Source: Malurus cyaneus samueli (Eukaryota; Chordata; Aves; Passeriformes; Maluridae). Taken from it: a stretch of DNA of 64,000 nt. Position 1 is the stretch's first letter. Each line of letters begins with the position of its first letter. Position numbers and translations under genes: made by a program. The stretch spans positions 57,573,722 to 57,637,721 of the forward strand of contig CM019214.1 in assembly GCA_009741485.1 (NCBI GenBank), in the 5' to 3' direction. Shown piece by piece: positions 12,001 through 26,364 of this stretch. Under the pieces are notes generated by a model. That model did not search any database. It was given only the letters and a program-made list of their open reading frames with translations, and was not told where the DNA came from.

Positions 12001-15000
12001 GTGTGTTAAGAAACTATGAGAAAGAAGAAAGGATAAACTTCCAACTCCTCAAAGTAAATGGCATCCTTGATTATTATTATTGTGCCAATTTTTATTCTAT
12101 TCATCAATAAGAAATGCTATGAGAACTACAATAAATATATTTTTTAAATTGGGAAAATAAATTACAATTAACATTTTCAACCAAAATTAATTTTCTTTTG
12201 CCAATAACCTCATAAAAAATTTTTACATAGGCCAAGGTTTTATAAAAATAAATATTTATTGGAAGATAATTTCTTCATGGAGGATTTCGCCATTCAAGAC
12301 ATTCTTATAATTTCTGGCAGAAATATTTCTTTTAATATTTTGCTTGGCATTTTGTGTAACCAATTTTCATGTAGATTTCAGTCTAAGTTTTGAACTATTT
12401 TAGTAATGCTTTTTGGAACTGATTATTTAGGGAGGCTCAGATTCTCCACTAAGAACTCTATAACTGCCTATAAATATGAAGTCCCTAGATTAATGTTTTT
12501 CAAACTAAGGATTTTTAAATGTTCCTGTCTTCCCATAACCATTAAGGTAGATTGATAAAGTGTCCAATAGACCTATCTATCTGCAGTACAATTCACAGGG
12601 AGGCTGCATAATCAAACTTAAATGTCCAAAGGAGGTGTCAATTCAAAAATTGATGTTCAAAATGTTACTGTGTTCCTACAAAATAATCTGCTACCAGCAA
12701 AATACTTTGACCCAGAGCAACAGATATTTTGCATATATAAGCAAGAATACATTTTCTGTGTGAAGCAAATCCTGTGACCTGACTGACATCTTCCAGTGTA
12801 AATCTGTCCTCTCATTTTCCTACTGACATGGTTTTGTTCTTGAACTAAATTGAATTTCACATCTGCAGCCTTGGCTGATCTTCTGCTCCTTCAGACCTTT
12901 CACTCCTGTCTCTAATTTTCTGGCTGCAAACATTTTCTCACAACTCTCTACACTTTCTTTTTCCCTGTGGCTTATTCTTTTCTCTCTGTAGTTCTTCTGC
13001 TTCTTCTCCATCGGAGAAGTTCTTTAGCTGCTGTGCTGGACTGCAGAAGAACATGGTGGTGACCCCCTCTCATCCTAGCAACACTTGACCATATTCATCT
13101 CTCTTGCAGTAATGTTTTAATTCACAGAAGAGCAGTTACAAAATCACTGACTTATTATTGTATATTTCAATAGACTCTCACAAAGAAATAAAAGCAGTGA
13201 ACAATAAATGTAATGCTTCAGTGCTTTTGAGATGAGACAGTTTCATCTTAAAAGCCTTCTTCTTCAAAGATTTCCTTTGATTTCTCTTCCAACTTGCAAA
13301 CTCAAAACAAATTAAAATTCTGAATTTTTGTTCTTTGTTTAATTTTTTCATTTTAAGCTAATAACAGTGTTCAACTTATTACTTTTTACTGTATTTTAAA
13401 ATAGTAACAGCTAATATTTGTGGTCTAAAAACAAAAGTTAACTTCTTATTTCCTTTGTCACAAACAGAGAAACATGAGCACTCCTATGATGTATTAATGA
13501 GTGAAAGAAGGGAGGATTTTTCTAGCAGTCTCTTTGCCGTCCTTTTCTGTAGCTAAGAAAAGCATCATTTGCCAGTACAGCTTCTGCTATACTTTTGCTA
13601 ATCTCAGCTGCCAGACTGAAGTTGACAGAAAGGATCTGTGGTGCTGTGGTATGGACTTCAGTAGCTGTAGTGCTAGGTCAGGGTCTGAGAAATTAATTAA
13701 AAATAACCCTCTCAGCTGTAAAGTTGTAGGATCCAAGAAAGTCCTAACTTATATGGGCAAGAAGAAACGGGGGATAGTATAGAAAATGGTGTGCTGCATT
13801 GACATAGCTCAGCCATTGAAATAAAGACATTTCCTCCTCCTTGGACATCCATTAAAATCTTCATGTCAAAACTACAGCTATATTTTTGAGATCCTTTTGT
13901 TTTAAGGTCTTATTTATGGCTTTTCCATATATGTTCATGGCCAAGCTTGTTTTTTTTTTTGGTTTTTTTTTAGCTTCACAATAATTGTTTGTCATGATGG
14001 AATCCCTTACTTTGGCCTCAACAAATGCAGTCTTTCCCTGCTTTATACCCAGAATGGTATTTCACAGATTTTTGCGTCATGATCTTCTGAACATAAAGCT
14101 AAGGTCTTTCATGTCCTTCCCCTTATCTGTCACATTGTATATAAAATATTTTAAATTGTAGACTTTGTTTTCAATGTTTTTTACATGTTGTTTTCTGGCT
14201 TTCAAGTGGATACCTTGAAAATTCTTTCCCATATTTGCATGTTTTTTCATCTAAAGATCTACAAAACTGAATGTACCTCCCTGCAGTTCTCCTTTCCAGT
14301 TCTTCTTAATGATACTATTGACAAATTTGATAATCATCAAACAACTCTGGACAGTGCTCAAGTCTTATGATTGCTATGATTTTCCTATATTTCCTCTAAA
14401 ATTATTGTGTTTTACTCAAAGCACTGGCTTTCAAGCTTTTAAAGAAACCATCCATCTATTATAACAGAATATTACCTAGAAAGAAAAAATTCTTCACAAG
14501 GAGTCCCAGTTTCTGAACCAAAAATGTTAACAAAACAACAGCTTCAAGTTGGAATGAATGCATTTAGCAAGAGAGAAATTCTCCAAGTTACCCAATATTA
14601 TAACTGCTTTCAATTAGTATTTCATAAAGCATAGGATTATATTGTGTTGGACTAAAGACATCTGCATAACATTTTTGACCTAGTGTCATCAAGTTCTTAT
14701 TTAAGTTCCTTTCTAATCAAGGATGAAGTTTTCATAGTGTCCAATCATTTAGTGCTGCTGTTCAAATGATTGACCATTTGGCTCATCCCAAACTTCCTTA
14801 ATGTATCTCACTTCTATTAGGTTGTCAAAAACTTTTATTAAAGTTCTCCTTGAAGGAATAGGATACAAAATGTTATAATGCTTCCATGTAAATATATCTA
14901 TTGCTGGCACATCATAGCACCAATAAACACGTTGGGTTTTTATAGCTTCTGTAAGTGGCAGAGTCAGGCAATACCTCTGAGCAGCATAAATATTCAGAAA

Positions 15001-16824
15001 CTCCCTTTACTTACACATGCCTGCTAAACACTGTCAAAGAATAGTAGATTGCAAAAACCCCTTGTTACCATACAGCTGTACCATTCTGCATCAACTAGAA
15101 GACACTGTTTTATATGATGTCCATCTGTTTTTTTCCTCTCCATTTTAGTATTTTTAACATTTTATATAAGTTTTCTGATGTCATAGGAACTTTTCGATAA
15201 ATGACTGATGTCATACCACCTTCTAGATAAAGAAGCTACAAGGGATTTGATTTTTTGGTAATTTTTCCTCATGCAGGTGTGAACTATTTTACCTTGTTAC
15301 GGTGATGGAGAATTACCACGTGGCTAAAATTCCACTTCCAAGAGTTCTGTATGAGAAACAACGTGGAAGATTCAACTTCATATTCCTTATACATATAATA
15401 GCTCAGAATGCTAATTGTTAGTCAGTACAGCCATTCAACATTTGTATTCAGTTTACTTCCTAGTTAGTGTTTATTTAAAATTAAGAGTATGTGTTCTATA
15501 TCTATAGGATGAAAAATATATTTTGGCAAAGTACATATTAGCAAACTTATAGATAGATGAGTCCTTAGTTTATATCTTCCATTTCAATATTACCTGACCT
15601 GCAAAAATATTATTTAGCTAAGGAGGACATGTTCATTTGTGATGCTTTTTTTCCTTTTTTTTTTTTTTTTTTAAGTACTTTAATTACTGAGTGTTGGCCA
15701 ATATACCCACTTAATCTTTTCAATGTGTTAACTGTTGCTTTATCTATCCTAACAGATGGAAGCTGATTTTGCACTACTTGAATTTTGCAAATTGATGCTG
15801 CCAGGATCTGCTTTGCAAGTGCTATTGAACTTTCACTGGATAAGATAACTTAGATCTTTGTTAATTCCATAGAATAATTAAGATTCCCCATAAGTAGAAA
15901 CCTTGGACAGGTGTATGATGCTTAGAAGTAAAAAAGCTGTTCAAGAATCATTATTATATCAATGTAGTACATTGATACAATCATAAAATGGAAATATGCC
16001 AGGTAAAAAAGCGGCTATAAAACACTCTGAGCTGTTTCAGCAAGATGCATGCTGACCTCGGACTACAGCAAATAATCTCCCGTTACTTACATGACATTTT
16101 CTTTCAGTGCAAATGTTCCACTCTGTGACCCACTTTCCCTACTTTACAAATTCAAAAAATACAATGCTGCATGTGAAAAAGAACTGGTGTGATGAATGTC
16201 ACAGGTCCATTGCTTAGGTTGCTGGGGAAATTTTCCCTTTGGTGAGCACATGCTCTGAAAGCATTTTACGTTTCCGTTCAATGACTGCAGTCATTTGCTT
16301 TGTTTCTAAGTACTAGGTGCACGCCACCTAAACCCAGGCTAATAAATTCACTCTTTCCTAACCTTTAATATCCCAAAACTCCTCTGTCTCACAGGTATAC
16401 AACCTATCCAATTACTTTGACATGTAGGTGCATGGATTATTTATTTTGTGTCTCCTTCTTCCCTTCATTGCAGTTACTTGAGCAACTGTAATGTGTGTGC
16501 TCACAAGTGGGAATGGGGGCCTGTCTCCCAGTCAACTGAGACTCAGGATACCCAGCTAATTCCTCAGTCTCTAGAGCTGTTTACAATTTTGTTGGTCATG
16601 ACATTTCTCTGAGTAGAGACAGCTATTGATGTTATTTACTATTTCTATAATGCTTCGTTTTATGGAAGGCAAGACAGAACTGGAGCTATATCACACTTTC
16701 TGCGGGATCTGGATGATCACTTTAAACATAAATCAGAGTGGAGTAGTACTGAAAATTCTCCTCCCTTACTTCTTCTGTCTTTCAGTTTCCATAAATGAAA
16801 AGAGATTTACATTTTTTTCCGGAT
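9082..16824. other. Unique AT-rich DNA with no gene seen
   Basis: About 7.7 kb with no supportable gene and no transposon I recognise. Opposing open frames at 9413-9821 overlap each other and show no family resemblance. A 14-bp direct repeat ('ctccagtaagaggt') occurs twice near 11165 and 11191 inside a 113-codon minus-strand frame at 11013-11354 that I do not recognise. T-rich runs lie at about 13950-13970 and 15655-15672. Confidence 0.5.
15655..15672 (+). repeat. T18 homopolymer
   Basis: A T run directly after a 'tttttttcc' tract. It is a low-complexity simple repeat with no associated element visible. Confidence 0.85.
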
Positions 16825-16902
16825 AACCTGCTTGAGTAGGGGTGTTGGACTAGACGATGTCAGTGGTCTCCTCCAGTGTCACCTATTCTCTGATTCTGTG
16901 GT
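16825..16902 (+). mobile_element. CR1 LINE 3' end, plus strand (short)
   Basis: The block 'gggtgttggactagacgatgt', then 'ggtctcctccagtgtcacc' and 'attctctgattctgtgg' reproduces the CR1 3' terminus with mutations. It is a heavily truncated copy of about 75 bp. Confidence 0.75.
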
Positions 16903-18938
16903 TCATATTTTATACATGTTTGTGCAGTTACATTTTTTAGTCTCAGGACAGAAAATCTAGGTAGAGTAGAAAATCTAAGTATTTAAGCAAATATTAAATT
17001 ATGACAATGGCATGTTGCTATTAATTTGTTTGTTTCAAATTTGAAGGAAACTCCTGCAAGTAGAACATTACTTATTAAACTTAAATGAGAACAAAAGATA
17101 GATTACTGTTGAAAAACAAATACATGTAAGTCTCCTTCCCATAAGTAGGCCATGTAGCAACTTGATGTTTACAGTGTGCTGAGTTGCCATGGGCTCTCTT
17201 GAATCCAGGTTAGAGACAGTCTGCATGCTCTTGCTTCAGCCCATGTAATCTCAACACAGGCTCACATGTGTGAGGCTGTACATGCTGCAAATCAATGCAA
17301 AACACGTCAGTATCAGAGTGCAAAACACATCAGAGTGCATCGGTATCTTTGTTGTAAGATTTCTTACAGCATTCACATGATTCCTAAATAAAGAGTCAAA
17401 AGAGATAATATTCTCATTAAAACAGAAAAGCAATAAGAGGCACTGGTAAGGCAATAATTTTGTGTGTGTGTTTAAATGCCTGTATAGGAAAGACTAAGAA
17501 AAATAGGTGCATTTTATGAATAGTATTTTAAATGACACAGGGATTTAAAAAAAATGTAATATGTAATTATCTGGAATTCAGTCCTGAAATTTTGTTTCAA
17601 TTAAATTAAAATCTCCCTTAATTTCAGCAGTCTTAACTTTTGAACTTTTAACTTTTCAGTAGACAGAAAATTGGCTGACAACTAGTTTAGTTCTTTCGTC
17701 GGCAGGGAATTGAATTCCAAAACCTAACCACAAAACATACTGGATATATAACTTCAAGCACGAGTAATGGAATAAAGCCATAATAATTTCAAGTTAAAAA
17801 GTGAAATGCATTTCTAATATTCTATAGTAGGAGTCTTATTTAGACTGAAGCATACTGAAAAAGAGTTTCCCAAAGTAAGCATCATGAAAACTTTCTAGCT
17901 GACAATATGAGCTAGGATTCCAGAATGCAAAGGGTCAAAGAATCCAAGAGATTTCATAATTTCTCATACATCAGTGACAAAACCTTAGGGCTGATGCAAG
18001 CTGATGAACCAAGATTTAATGTAATATGGTCAACTCATTTTGTACTGATTACAGTTCAAGCAGCTGCATCCTGCCCTATCAGTTATACTTCTCAGAAGGC
18101 TGCACTATTTTGAGTGAAAAGAGACATGCCATCAAATGGTTTAAAATATATTCATTAAGACAGGGAGAAATAAGTACAGACCGGAAATTTTAAAAAGAAA
18201 TATAATGAAGGAAACCTTTTTGCCAGCTGCATACATATACTAATAAAGATATTTTTTCAAAGACTTTTAGGAATTAGATCTACATTGAAAATGACAGTGT
18301 ACGGTAACTATTTTTTCTAAATGTACTATGCTTTTAGATTTTATATATAGGACCTATAATATCAATAATGAATAATAAAGCATACTTTTATAAGTATGTA
18401 GATGTTGTTTAATTCTGCTCTCTACAGTCCAATACTGAACTATATCTTTTAGAAAACTTCTATTCAGTGTAAATTTACCACAATTCTGCTGTCCTTTTCC
18501 GAGGAGGTTGTTTTATTCCTTTAGGGATGAGTTGCATAAAAGCTAGCCATTTTGTGATATTTTATCGATGCACTCATTATCTATTTAAAGGAATAGAAAA
18601 GCAAAACAGGAATTAATTCTCAGTGGTGAAAATGTAAAGAAGTAGAGTGGAACCCTGAGGAGCAGACAGGCTAGAATGCTTTCAAATTATTTAAGCTGGG
18701 TCTTATGTTTGCCTCCATGCAAATATCCCCAAGTGATATCTCAGACTGAAAACAACACACATAAACATAGAGTTATGTGTTCCCTTCAGTCCAGATACAA
18801 TGATACCTTCTATAAAAAAAAAAAGTAGATGCTGTTAAAACAGTAAATAATAGTGAAGCTTTTGATTCTAGCTTTCTTTTCTATTATGGAAACATGTATT
18901 TAGAACAATAAATGAAGAACTGATTTTATATTCCTGAT

Positions 18939-18959
18939 NNNNNNNNNNNNNNNNNNNNN
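18939..18959. other. Assembly gap, 21 N
   Basis: Twenty-one consecutive N, immediately followed by 21 A (18960-18980). The gap probably sits at an unresolved homopolymer where assembly or gap filling stopped. The true length is unknown. Confidence 0.99.
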
Positions 18960-18980
18960 AAAAAAAAAAAAAAAAAAAAA
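18960..18980 (+). repeat. A21 homopolymer abutting the gap
   Basis: An A run directly at the gap edge, probably the cause of the gap. The true run may be longer. Confidence 0.9.
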
Positions 18981-21900
18981 GTCTTGTGTTCACTGAGGTT
19001 ATTCACTCAAACACAGTTCAAGATAGGGACATTTTCTGGTTTGTTCTTACTTTTTATGGGACTATAACAGTGCTGAATAGGGACAATCATTTAAGGAAAA
19101 AATCAGCAAAGTTGGGGTTTTGAGAATGCTCTGGAAAGGTCATCTCAGATAAATGTCAGCTAACTTTTAAATCTGTGGTCATTCTGAAAACCTACCTTGA
19201 AAACTGTCAAGTACATGATTTTCAAAGTAAACTGGGAAAATTCATTTTCTCTATCAGCTGACTGGGTTCTGGGTGTTCTCTCCTTGCAGAAGTTGTCAAA
19301 AAAGAAGGCAAATCAAAAATCACTTTTTATTTTGTGTGATACCCTCTGTTATTTTGTGGTTGAGTCCAGGCAATGGTGAGAGGGGATGACTGTCACTATT
19401 AAAGGCATTTATTAAATTTGACAACTTCTATTATATTGCTATATGTCAAGTGCTCACTGGTGAAGTCAGCCTGTTTCCACATGAGACCATCTGCAGTGGG
19501 TTTAAGTTTTTTTTTAAAGAAAATATTTTTCCTCCAATATGAATAACAAAGTTTATCTAATTTATATTAAAGAGCTAAGATCAAGTCAGCTATTTTAATT
19601 TATGCCAGCTGGGCTGCATAAGGTTCACTTCCTTTTCCAATTGTGTCAATCTAATATGGTTGTCACTCTAAACAGATGGAGTATTATGACAGCATTAAGC
19701 TCATTGAGTAGAGGATCATGAAGAAGACTTACATCCTTTGTTCTGTTTGTCCACTTGATACTTTAATGATTTTGGTATGCTCATTTTACCATTTTTACAT
19801 AGATAGCTTTCAATTAAGAGTTATGAAACAATTATTATAAAATTCCATATTCCAAACACAGGGTAGTTTTGTGGTATTGCTTATGAGTGAATATAGATAC
19901 ATATTTGTTTGTACAGCAAGCTGTACCATAATAATTCTTTGTACATATTTTTCTAAACTAGTATAGCTTAAAGAAAAATTCTTCTCATTCCTAAAGAAGT
20001 GTATATAATTTTTCCCCCATTCTTTCCTACAGCTCCAGCCATTGTTCTTGTGCAAGATAACATTTGGGTACAGTCTTCCATTCATTTGTTAATTATTACT
20101 ACATACAAATTTTTGTTTATATCTAAATACAGATTATCACACAAAAGACTGAAGATTACTAAAAATGAGGAGATTAAAGTTTTTTGTTTGGCACATTTTT
20201 AAGAAGTTAGAGATTTACAAATAAAATCTTTTATATCTTTTAACATATGCTATTGGAAGACAGCTGTTGTTTTGCCTCGTCACAGAGTAGCATAGACCTT
20301 AATTAAGTCAAAAGACTTAAAATACATGCTTAAATTTTATGATATTGGGACTGAAGCAAACCATTCCATGGTATCTATCCACTGATAACATCAGGATGGA
20401 TCCAGCTTCAATATGGTCAGCACAACTGTTCAGCTGTAAGGTTACTGCCATGTCACATCTCAGCACGCTGCCCAAGGACATGTTGATGGGTTGGCTGCAG
20501 CCCCAGAACCTTACCTTCACCTCAGCAAATCTGTCCTGAAGTGTCATTGAGAGTTGTACATCAGTATTTCCTGCTCTCCCTAATGACTGGTCTTCTGGCC
20601 AGATCTTTACAGTGATTTTATTAAGGAATCATGGTGTTTTCTATTAAGTATTGAATTTTATTAGCTGAAATTATTTGGGGTTTTGTTGGGGTTTTTTTGG
20701 GTTTTTTGGTTTTTTTTTTCCTTTGTAGATTCCATAGAAATTATTTATATTTTTGTAATCCTTGAGCAAGTGCCTTGGATGAAGTTAGAAAACAAAGTTC
20801 TTGAGCCATTAGTCAGCTAAATGCAGCATAGCAATATAAGTAAATGTAGAAATATACTGTGCAATTAACCACACATAAAATAATTTGGTTTGCATCTAGG
20901 AAACTATCCACCTGACAAAGTATTCTGGCTCTACCTGCAGTGGATTGTTGATGAGTTATTCATATTGTGAGCAGGCTTCCCTGAGCCTTCTAGGAAAAAC
21001 TGTAATGCTCATTGCCATTCCATCCCAAACAGAAAACAGCCAATAATTATTAAAGTTATGCACTTCAAGCTACTACAGTGAAAACTGTTTGATGGAACCC
21101 AAATATGTATCTATGCACTCAAAAGTTTAAACAAATTAGTTGAACACTCCTATCCTATACTCTTAGATGTAGTTCTGCTCTCTCCTTAATTCTAAAGTGT
21201 TGGAGACAAAAGCATTATAGGAGTGGATAAAGAAAAGCGGGATGAGATACAAAATATATCCAGATAGATTTCACAGGATAAAGATGAAACTTCAAAGTGA
21301 GATGAAAGAGATGAATGGGTATGCTAAATCACAAGTCGAGACAAAATTTTTCTGCCAAGAAAAATGGGTTTAAACTAGAAGACTAATCAAGGGGCTTCTT
21401 GAAGGATATTTCAGAAATCAAAATATGCCAAATGAGTATGCCTGTACCATAAACTCTAATTGGTCATGAATATAGACAAATGGAGTAAAGTCAAAGTTTA
21501 AACCAGAAATAGATACCCATATTTTGTGCAGATCTGACCCCTCTGATATCACACCTTCAAGTCAGAAGCCGATCTTCACTCCCTTCTTTTCATTCTCATC
21601 TGGGCTGAGCTGGTCAACAAGGGATTTCAAACTGTGCAAGTTGTGGAAACATTTTTATGTTGCTGGCATCCAAAACATTCACCCAGCACATAAACTATTG
21701 CTGAAAATAACTTCTTGAAAAATAAAATGAGCCTAGACTTGATTTTATTTCACTGGATACATTATGCATAGGACTATCAAAATATTCCATCACTAAAAAC
21801 AGGTAAAACTAGCTTTAGCAAGCAGGGTCAATGAAGTTGTAGACATGATATGACATAATAAAATTAACTGAACATCTTTTTAGAGCAAATAACATCTTTA

Positions 21901-23987
21901 GCAGAAAATGTTGATTCATCAAAACTAAAATTTTAAGCAACTGAGTTATATTCAATAATAATGTCTCTAGTTTCCTCATGGATATCATTCTCAGCTTTCA
22001 GGTGAAAATGATTCTCTATAGCTGTAAGGCAATTTCACACTGTGGACTTTAGACAGATGCTTAAATCTTTAGCGACTCTGAAAAACACAGAATGAGTCAT
22101 TTCCATGTAGCAGAGGGGAAAAAAAATCTTTATAAAATTACACTCCAATATAGTCTGGGATAAAAATAGTAAAAGAGAAAAAAATCACACAGATTTAATT
22201 TTGACATTTCTAAAATGCAGTGCTTCAAATCAATACTGTTAAAAATCTGAACAATTTCAACTTTTGAGTCTCATATTTTTAACTTTCTTTTTATTTCTAA
22301 ATATGATTAGATTGGTTTAAAATTGCACCAGATAAAGAGAAAAATAGGTAAAGGTTTTTGAAAATGTTGTTTCAAAAAAAAAAAATCTCCATTTGAAAAA
22401 CCTTATGTCAGTGATCTTTAGTGCCTCTGTGAAACGTTACAAAATTCTCTCTTTCACTTCAATTATTTTCATGACTTTTTGCTCCAAGTTTTCATAATTA
22501 AAAAAAAAAAATCCAATTTGCTTAGTATGTTAATCTTACATGGCAAGATTTGTGCGGAGCAGGAGTGGTGCTGCCAAGTGGCTTCTGGGAGGAAAAGCTG
22601 GGGTTGTTCCATGCCAGACACAGCCAAATGTCCTGTTAAGGACAAGAGCAACTGTGTGAACCTTTATCTGGTAGCTGAATATCTCATCACACCGAGGTCT
22701 GTTTGAAGGGTTCATTGCTCTTCAAGGAAGAAAAAGAGATGAAAACCATCGGATCTTATTCAGGGAAGAGAAAATATACTACAGTTTAATTATATGTTGA
22801 TGTATTTAATTATTTTGGAGAATAAAGTTCAGATAGTACACCCAGTGCGGTCTCTGCATGGGAAGCAAAGCAAAGCTGCTTTGAACACAAAGGAGTCTGG
22901 TGTTTTGTCACTTCTCTCAATCTGTCTCGCTTTTTAAATGTGTCTTCCCACAAAATACCTGTTCTCAGAACCAGGCTGTATACCATGCTATGCTTTTAGT
23001 CAAAGCACTTAACAAAAATTACTAATTTTCCTCTTGTTTACCTTCCATACATGAATCCGGCATGTTCTTGACCATTTTTTTCTACCCTCATTTTTGCTTC
23101 ATAGAGAAAGTCTTAAAAGTTACGGGACAATAATGACATTGAAGACTCCGTGCTTAACCAGCATAGGTTCAGCATCTCTGCCTCTGAGCTAGGCAAGTGG
23201 AAAGGCAATAATGAACTGCATATCTTCAGCCTTTCTTTTACATTCCGTTAATTAGAAAATATAGACCCAAAAAAAAATAAATAAATAGCTCATGACCTTT
23301 ATTGTTAAAATACATGGTTTATGTTTCGAACCAGCTCACATCTCTTCTTCGTGGGCCAGGTTCAGTGTTTGCACACAGTAACATAGTATAAATTATGCAG
23401 GGATAATGATTCAAGAATTCAGGAAGGACTTTAAAAAACTTACTGTCTGCAAGGCACACCTGTGCTTCTTTACTTATTAATATGTGTTTCTTTGTTTCTA
23501 CTTTTATATTTAGAACACTGGAAAGGGCAGGTTTTAAGAGCATAGTTTTTGAAGATGCCACCAAAAAAAAGTTGCAAAAATAAGGAGAAAAGGTTTTAAA
23601 ATAAGTACAAAACAAAGCAATGCATGCTCAGAATAGAAAGTGGAAATCTTTTTGGTTATACAGACTTTGGAATCTGCTGAACAGCTGTGGGTCCACCTTC
23701 AAGGAGAAAATATGTTTGCAAAAGTGAGTGATGAGATTTCTGCATCCAAAATACTTTAAGCTTGATGTGCATTTTTATACATGTAACAAAGATCTAGTGG
23801 TGGATGTAATCTGTCTGAAGCAATTCCTTCTCCTTCACTTGACTCCGTAGCAAAAACTTGGCAAAGAGTATATAGTTGTTAATGATCTGGGAGGTTAAAG
23901 TCGTCTTGCATTAGGGATTAGGAGCTTTTGTTAGCTTTTTTAATAAGAATTAAGTCTTTTCACAGTGAGAAATTATGGAAATTAAAG

Positions 23988-24018
23988 GTTTTTTTTTGGT
24001 TTTTTTTGGTTTTTTTTA
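23988..24018 (+). repeat. T-rich tract interrupted by GG
   Basis: The pattern is GG followed by eight to nine T, repeated three times. Similar tracts occur near 13950, 20680, 37690, 50000 and 59170. On the minus strand it reads as A runs separated by CC. Confidence 0.75.
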
Positions 24019-24959
24019 AGGTATTACGTTTCCTTTGTACTTCTAAACATTCATCCTGTCTGGAGAACTGCAGAGTGTTGAAAGTGTAAGGTAAAATGTG
24101 TTGAACACAGGAGCCTGACTCTGCAGTAATGAAACTGCTGGGCTGCTGAATTACTCCTTGCCTAGAAATACTCTTTTGGGCACTGTAAAAATTATAAATT
24201 ATAACCACAGCAGAAGCAATAGATATAAGGCGAACTCTGAGCTATGTACCACATTTGACATGCTGAGGATGGCACATTATCATGCCTTGCTAAACACTCT
24301 TGAGTCTCTGTTTACAGCCCTGCTCAACTTCTGGCTGCACAAAGGAGTAAGGCAGCAGCAACCAAGGGAATGTGAGCACAGGCTGCACAGAACAATACCC
24401 AGGTCTTCACCTTGTCTATGCACATGGCACTGAAAAGGCAAAGACCAGCACATGCCACCTTGTGCAATTAAATTAATTGTAGGAAGGGGTATAATCATAT
24501 TATCTATCTGGATCTCCTTTATTCAAATACAGTTTAATACAAGACAAACAAGTATGCTTTCCTTTGGTAAAAATCCTCAAATTGTGTTTGCTAGGAACAC
24601 TATTTTCCCAAATTTTCCTTGCCTTACTTAATTTAAAGTATTCATTTAAAGAATATAAAATAAAAAAAAAAAAAATGTGAATAGCAGAAAAATCTCTAAC
24701 ACATCTGCATATCAGGAACAAGAAGATACATGCTGAAAAACTTAAATGCCAGTTGAAGGGCTACAGCCTACATGTTGGAAACCTGTTGCCTAACATTGGA
24801 AGTCCCTACATTTATGTTTTAAAGTAGTTTAAAAACCTTAAATGTCTACTCAAAACTGCCTAGATCTAGGGAGCACTAAACACATAAGGCTCTGGTTTAT
24901 ATCTCAGCACTATCAGAATGTAAAAATGTCACAGTTTAGGAATGGTATTCTCTTATTTA

Positions 24960-25400
24960 GTACTCCCACTAAAATCGTGCACCACTTGTTCCCCCCTTCC
25001 CTCTCCCCTGCAGAGGGCTGCAGATGGGATTGGGGACACACAAGACAAAGAGCATGGACTGAGATAAAAACAATTCACTGGAAACAGAAATGGCTTAAGA
25101 AAAAGAACCATAACAACAACAGTACTAATGACAGAGGGCAGAAGAAAGAGAATGATTCACACAGAACCCCCCAACAACAGAGATACAAAGCAGCTCTCTT
25201 TGCTGTTCTTACTCAACAGGAACAGGAACAGGAACAGACCCCCCTACTCCCCGGAAGAGATTCCCTTCCCCCGGCCCCCAGCAGTGATGTGAGGTGCTGT
25301 AGAATAACCTCTGGGTCCTGGCTGTGCCCCCTCCTGCCGGGAACCAGGACAAAAAGCAAGATCATTTCCTCTCTGAATTGTTCGTTTGAGACTGATTCAT
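24960..25400 (-). mobile_element. Degraded avian LTR fragment
   Basis: Blocks such as 'gagataaaaacaattcactgg', 'ataacaacaacagtactaatgac', a purine-rich 'gggcagaagaaagagaatgattcac', and 'gggtcctggctgtgccccctcc' follow the order found in a common bird LTR read on its minus strand. A short (caggaa)n stretch lies at about 25217-25236. The 203-codon open frame at 24842-25453 spans this LTR. It has no retroviral domain and is glutamine- and proline-rich by composition, so I do not call it a gene. Confidence 0.55.
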
Positions 25401-26364
25401 GTGACTTCTCAGATCGTGTCTGTCTGACTGAACCTCCTGAAAACTGTTGGTAGAAGATGTCATCTCCAGTTTTTACAAAGGAATTTATTGGTTAGAGCAT
25501 GCACCTATGCCCCTAGAAGACCTTGTCTGAATTTGCATGCTGCTGTGGGGAGCTGAACCCAAATCACCAGAGCCATCTGTTAACCAGTAGGCATTTGGTA
25601 TTCCATCCAGGTCTCCCTAAGTTCATCTGTTTAAAAAATGTTCTGCTTATATAAAATTTTTGCAATATTTATGGAGCATGGGTTGGAATTTCATTCTGTC
25701 TCACTCTAGCTTGCTAATTGCCACCAGCCTATGACTAAATTCAGCATTTCATACTGAAGAGGCGGTTCTGCTTGCTCAGCATGTCTTAACACATCAAGCT
25801 TACATCAAGCTTATGTCTTCATTAAGCATTCCAATATCTAAAAATCCAATCATAAAACACTTGAGGTGAAATTTATGTGACCAAACATAGGCAGCTAAAC
25901 TATCCTTTTTGTCAGAGATAAACAAACACTTTTACTGGAAGATTCCTTCCCACTTTTAGATGGCTATGTACATTTGGTCAGAATATCACCTAAAAAGAAA
26001 CCCTGTCTCTCTCCTTGAATTGCAAAGAATGTCTGTAATGATCAATTCAGTTGTAGATTACCAGTTTGCAGATGTTTGAAGTTTGATGGGGCAATTTCAG
26101 TCACTTTCAAGATCAATGGATTGTTTTTTTCTGGAACCAATGTTAACACCACTAGGGAAAGGATTTTCTTGAATAATTTTAGCTATAAACATTGGTCAAA
26201 GAATTGGGTTTACAAACAGATTTTCCTTTTTCAGGTGGATACAGTTTCTTCACAAATTTGGTCGTACACAAGAAAGGACAGTTGTCACTCCTTTCCTTAT
26301 CAAGATTAGTGTACTAGTGTCTGAAATGCAAGTTTTCTTTCTCAAATAGTTTTATGTGCCTTTA
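25401..26364. other. Unique DNA between two LTR remnants
   Basis: About 960 bp with no gene or repeat recognised. The flanking LTRs are on opposite strands and appear to be of different kinds, so this is not the internal part of one provirus. No gag, pol or env similarity was seen. Confidence 0.5.

Larger units (their letters stand above)
16903..24959. other. Unique AT-rich DNA with an assembly gap
   Basis: About 8 kb with no supportable gene. It includes a 21-base N gap at 18939-18959, an adjoining A run, and T-rich tracts interrupted by GG at about 20680-20722 and 23988-24018. Mirrored open frames at 20317-20547 (-) and 20339-20539 (+) overlap and neither shows a domain I recognise. Confidence 0.5.

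Noticed and set aside
24842..25453. Longest open frame of the window, 203 codons on the plus strand
   Set aside because: It spans a degraded LTR, its composition follows the repeat, and no retroviral or host domain is visible.
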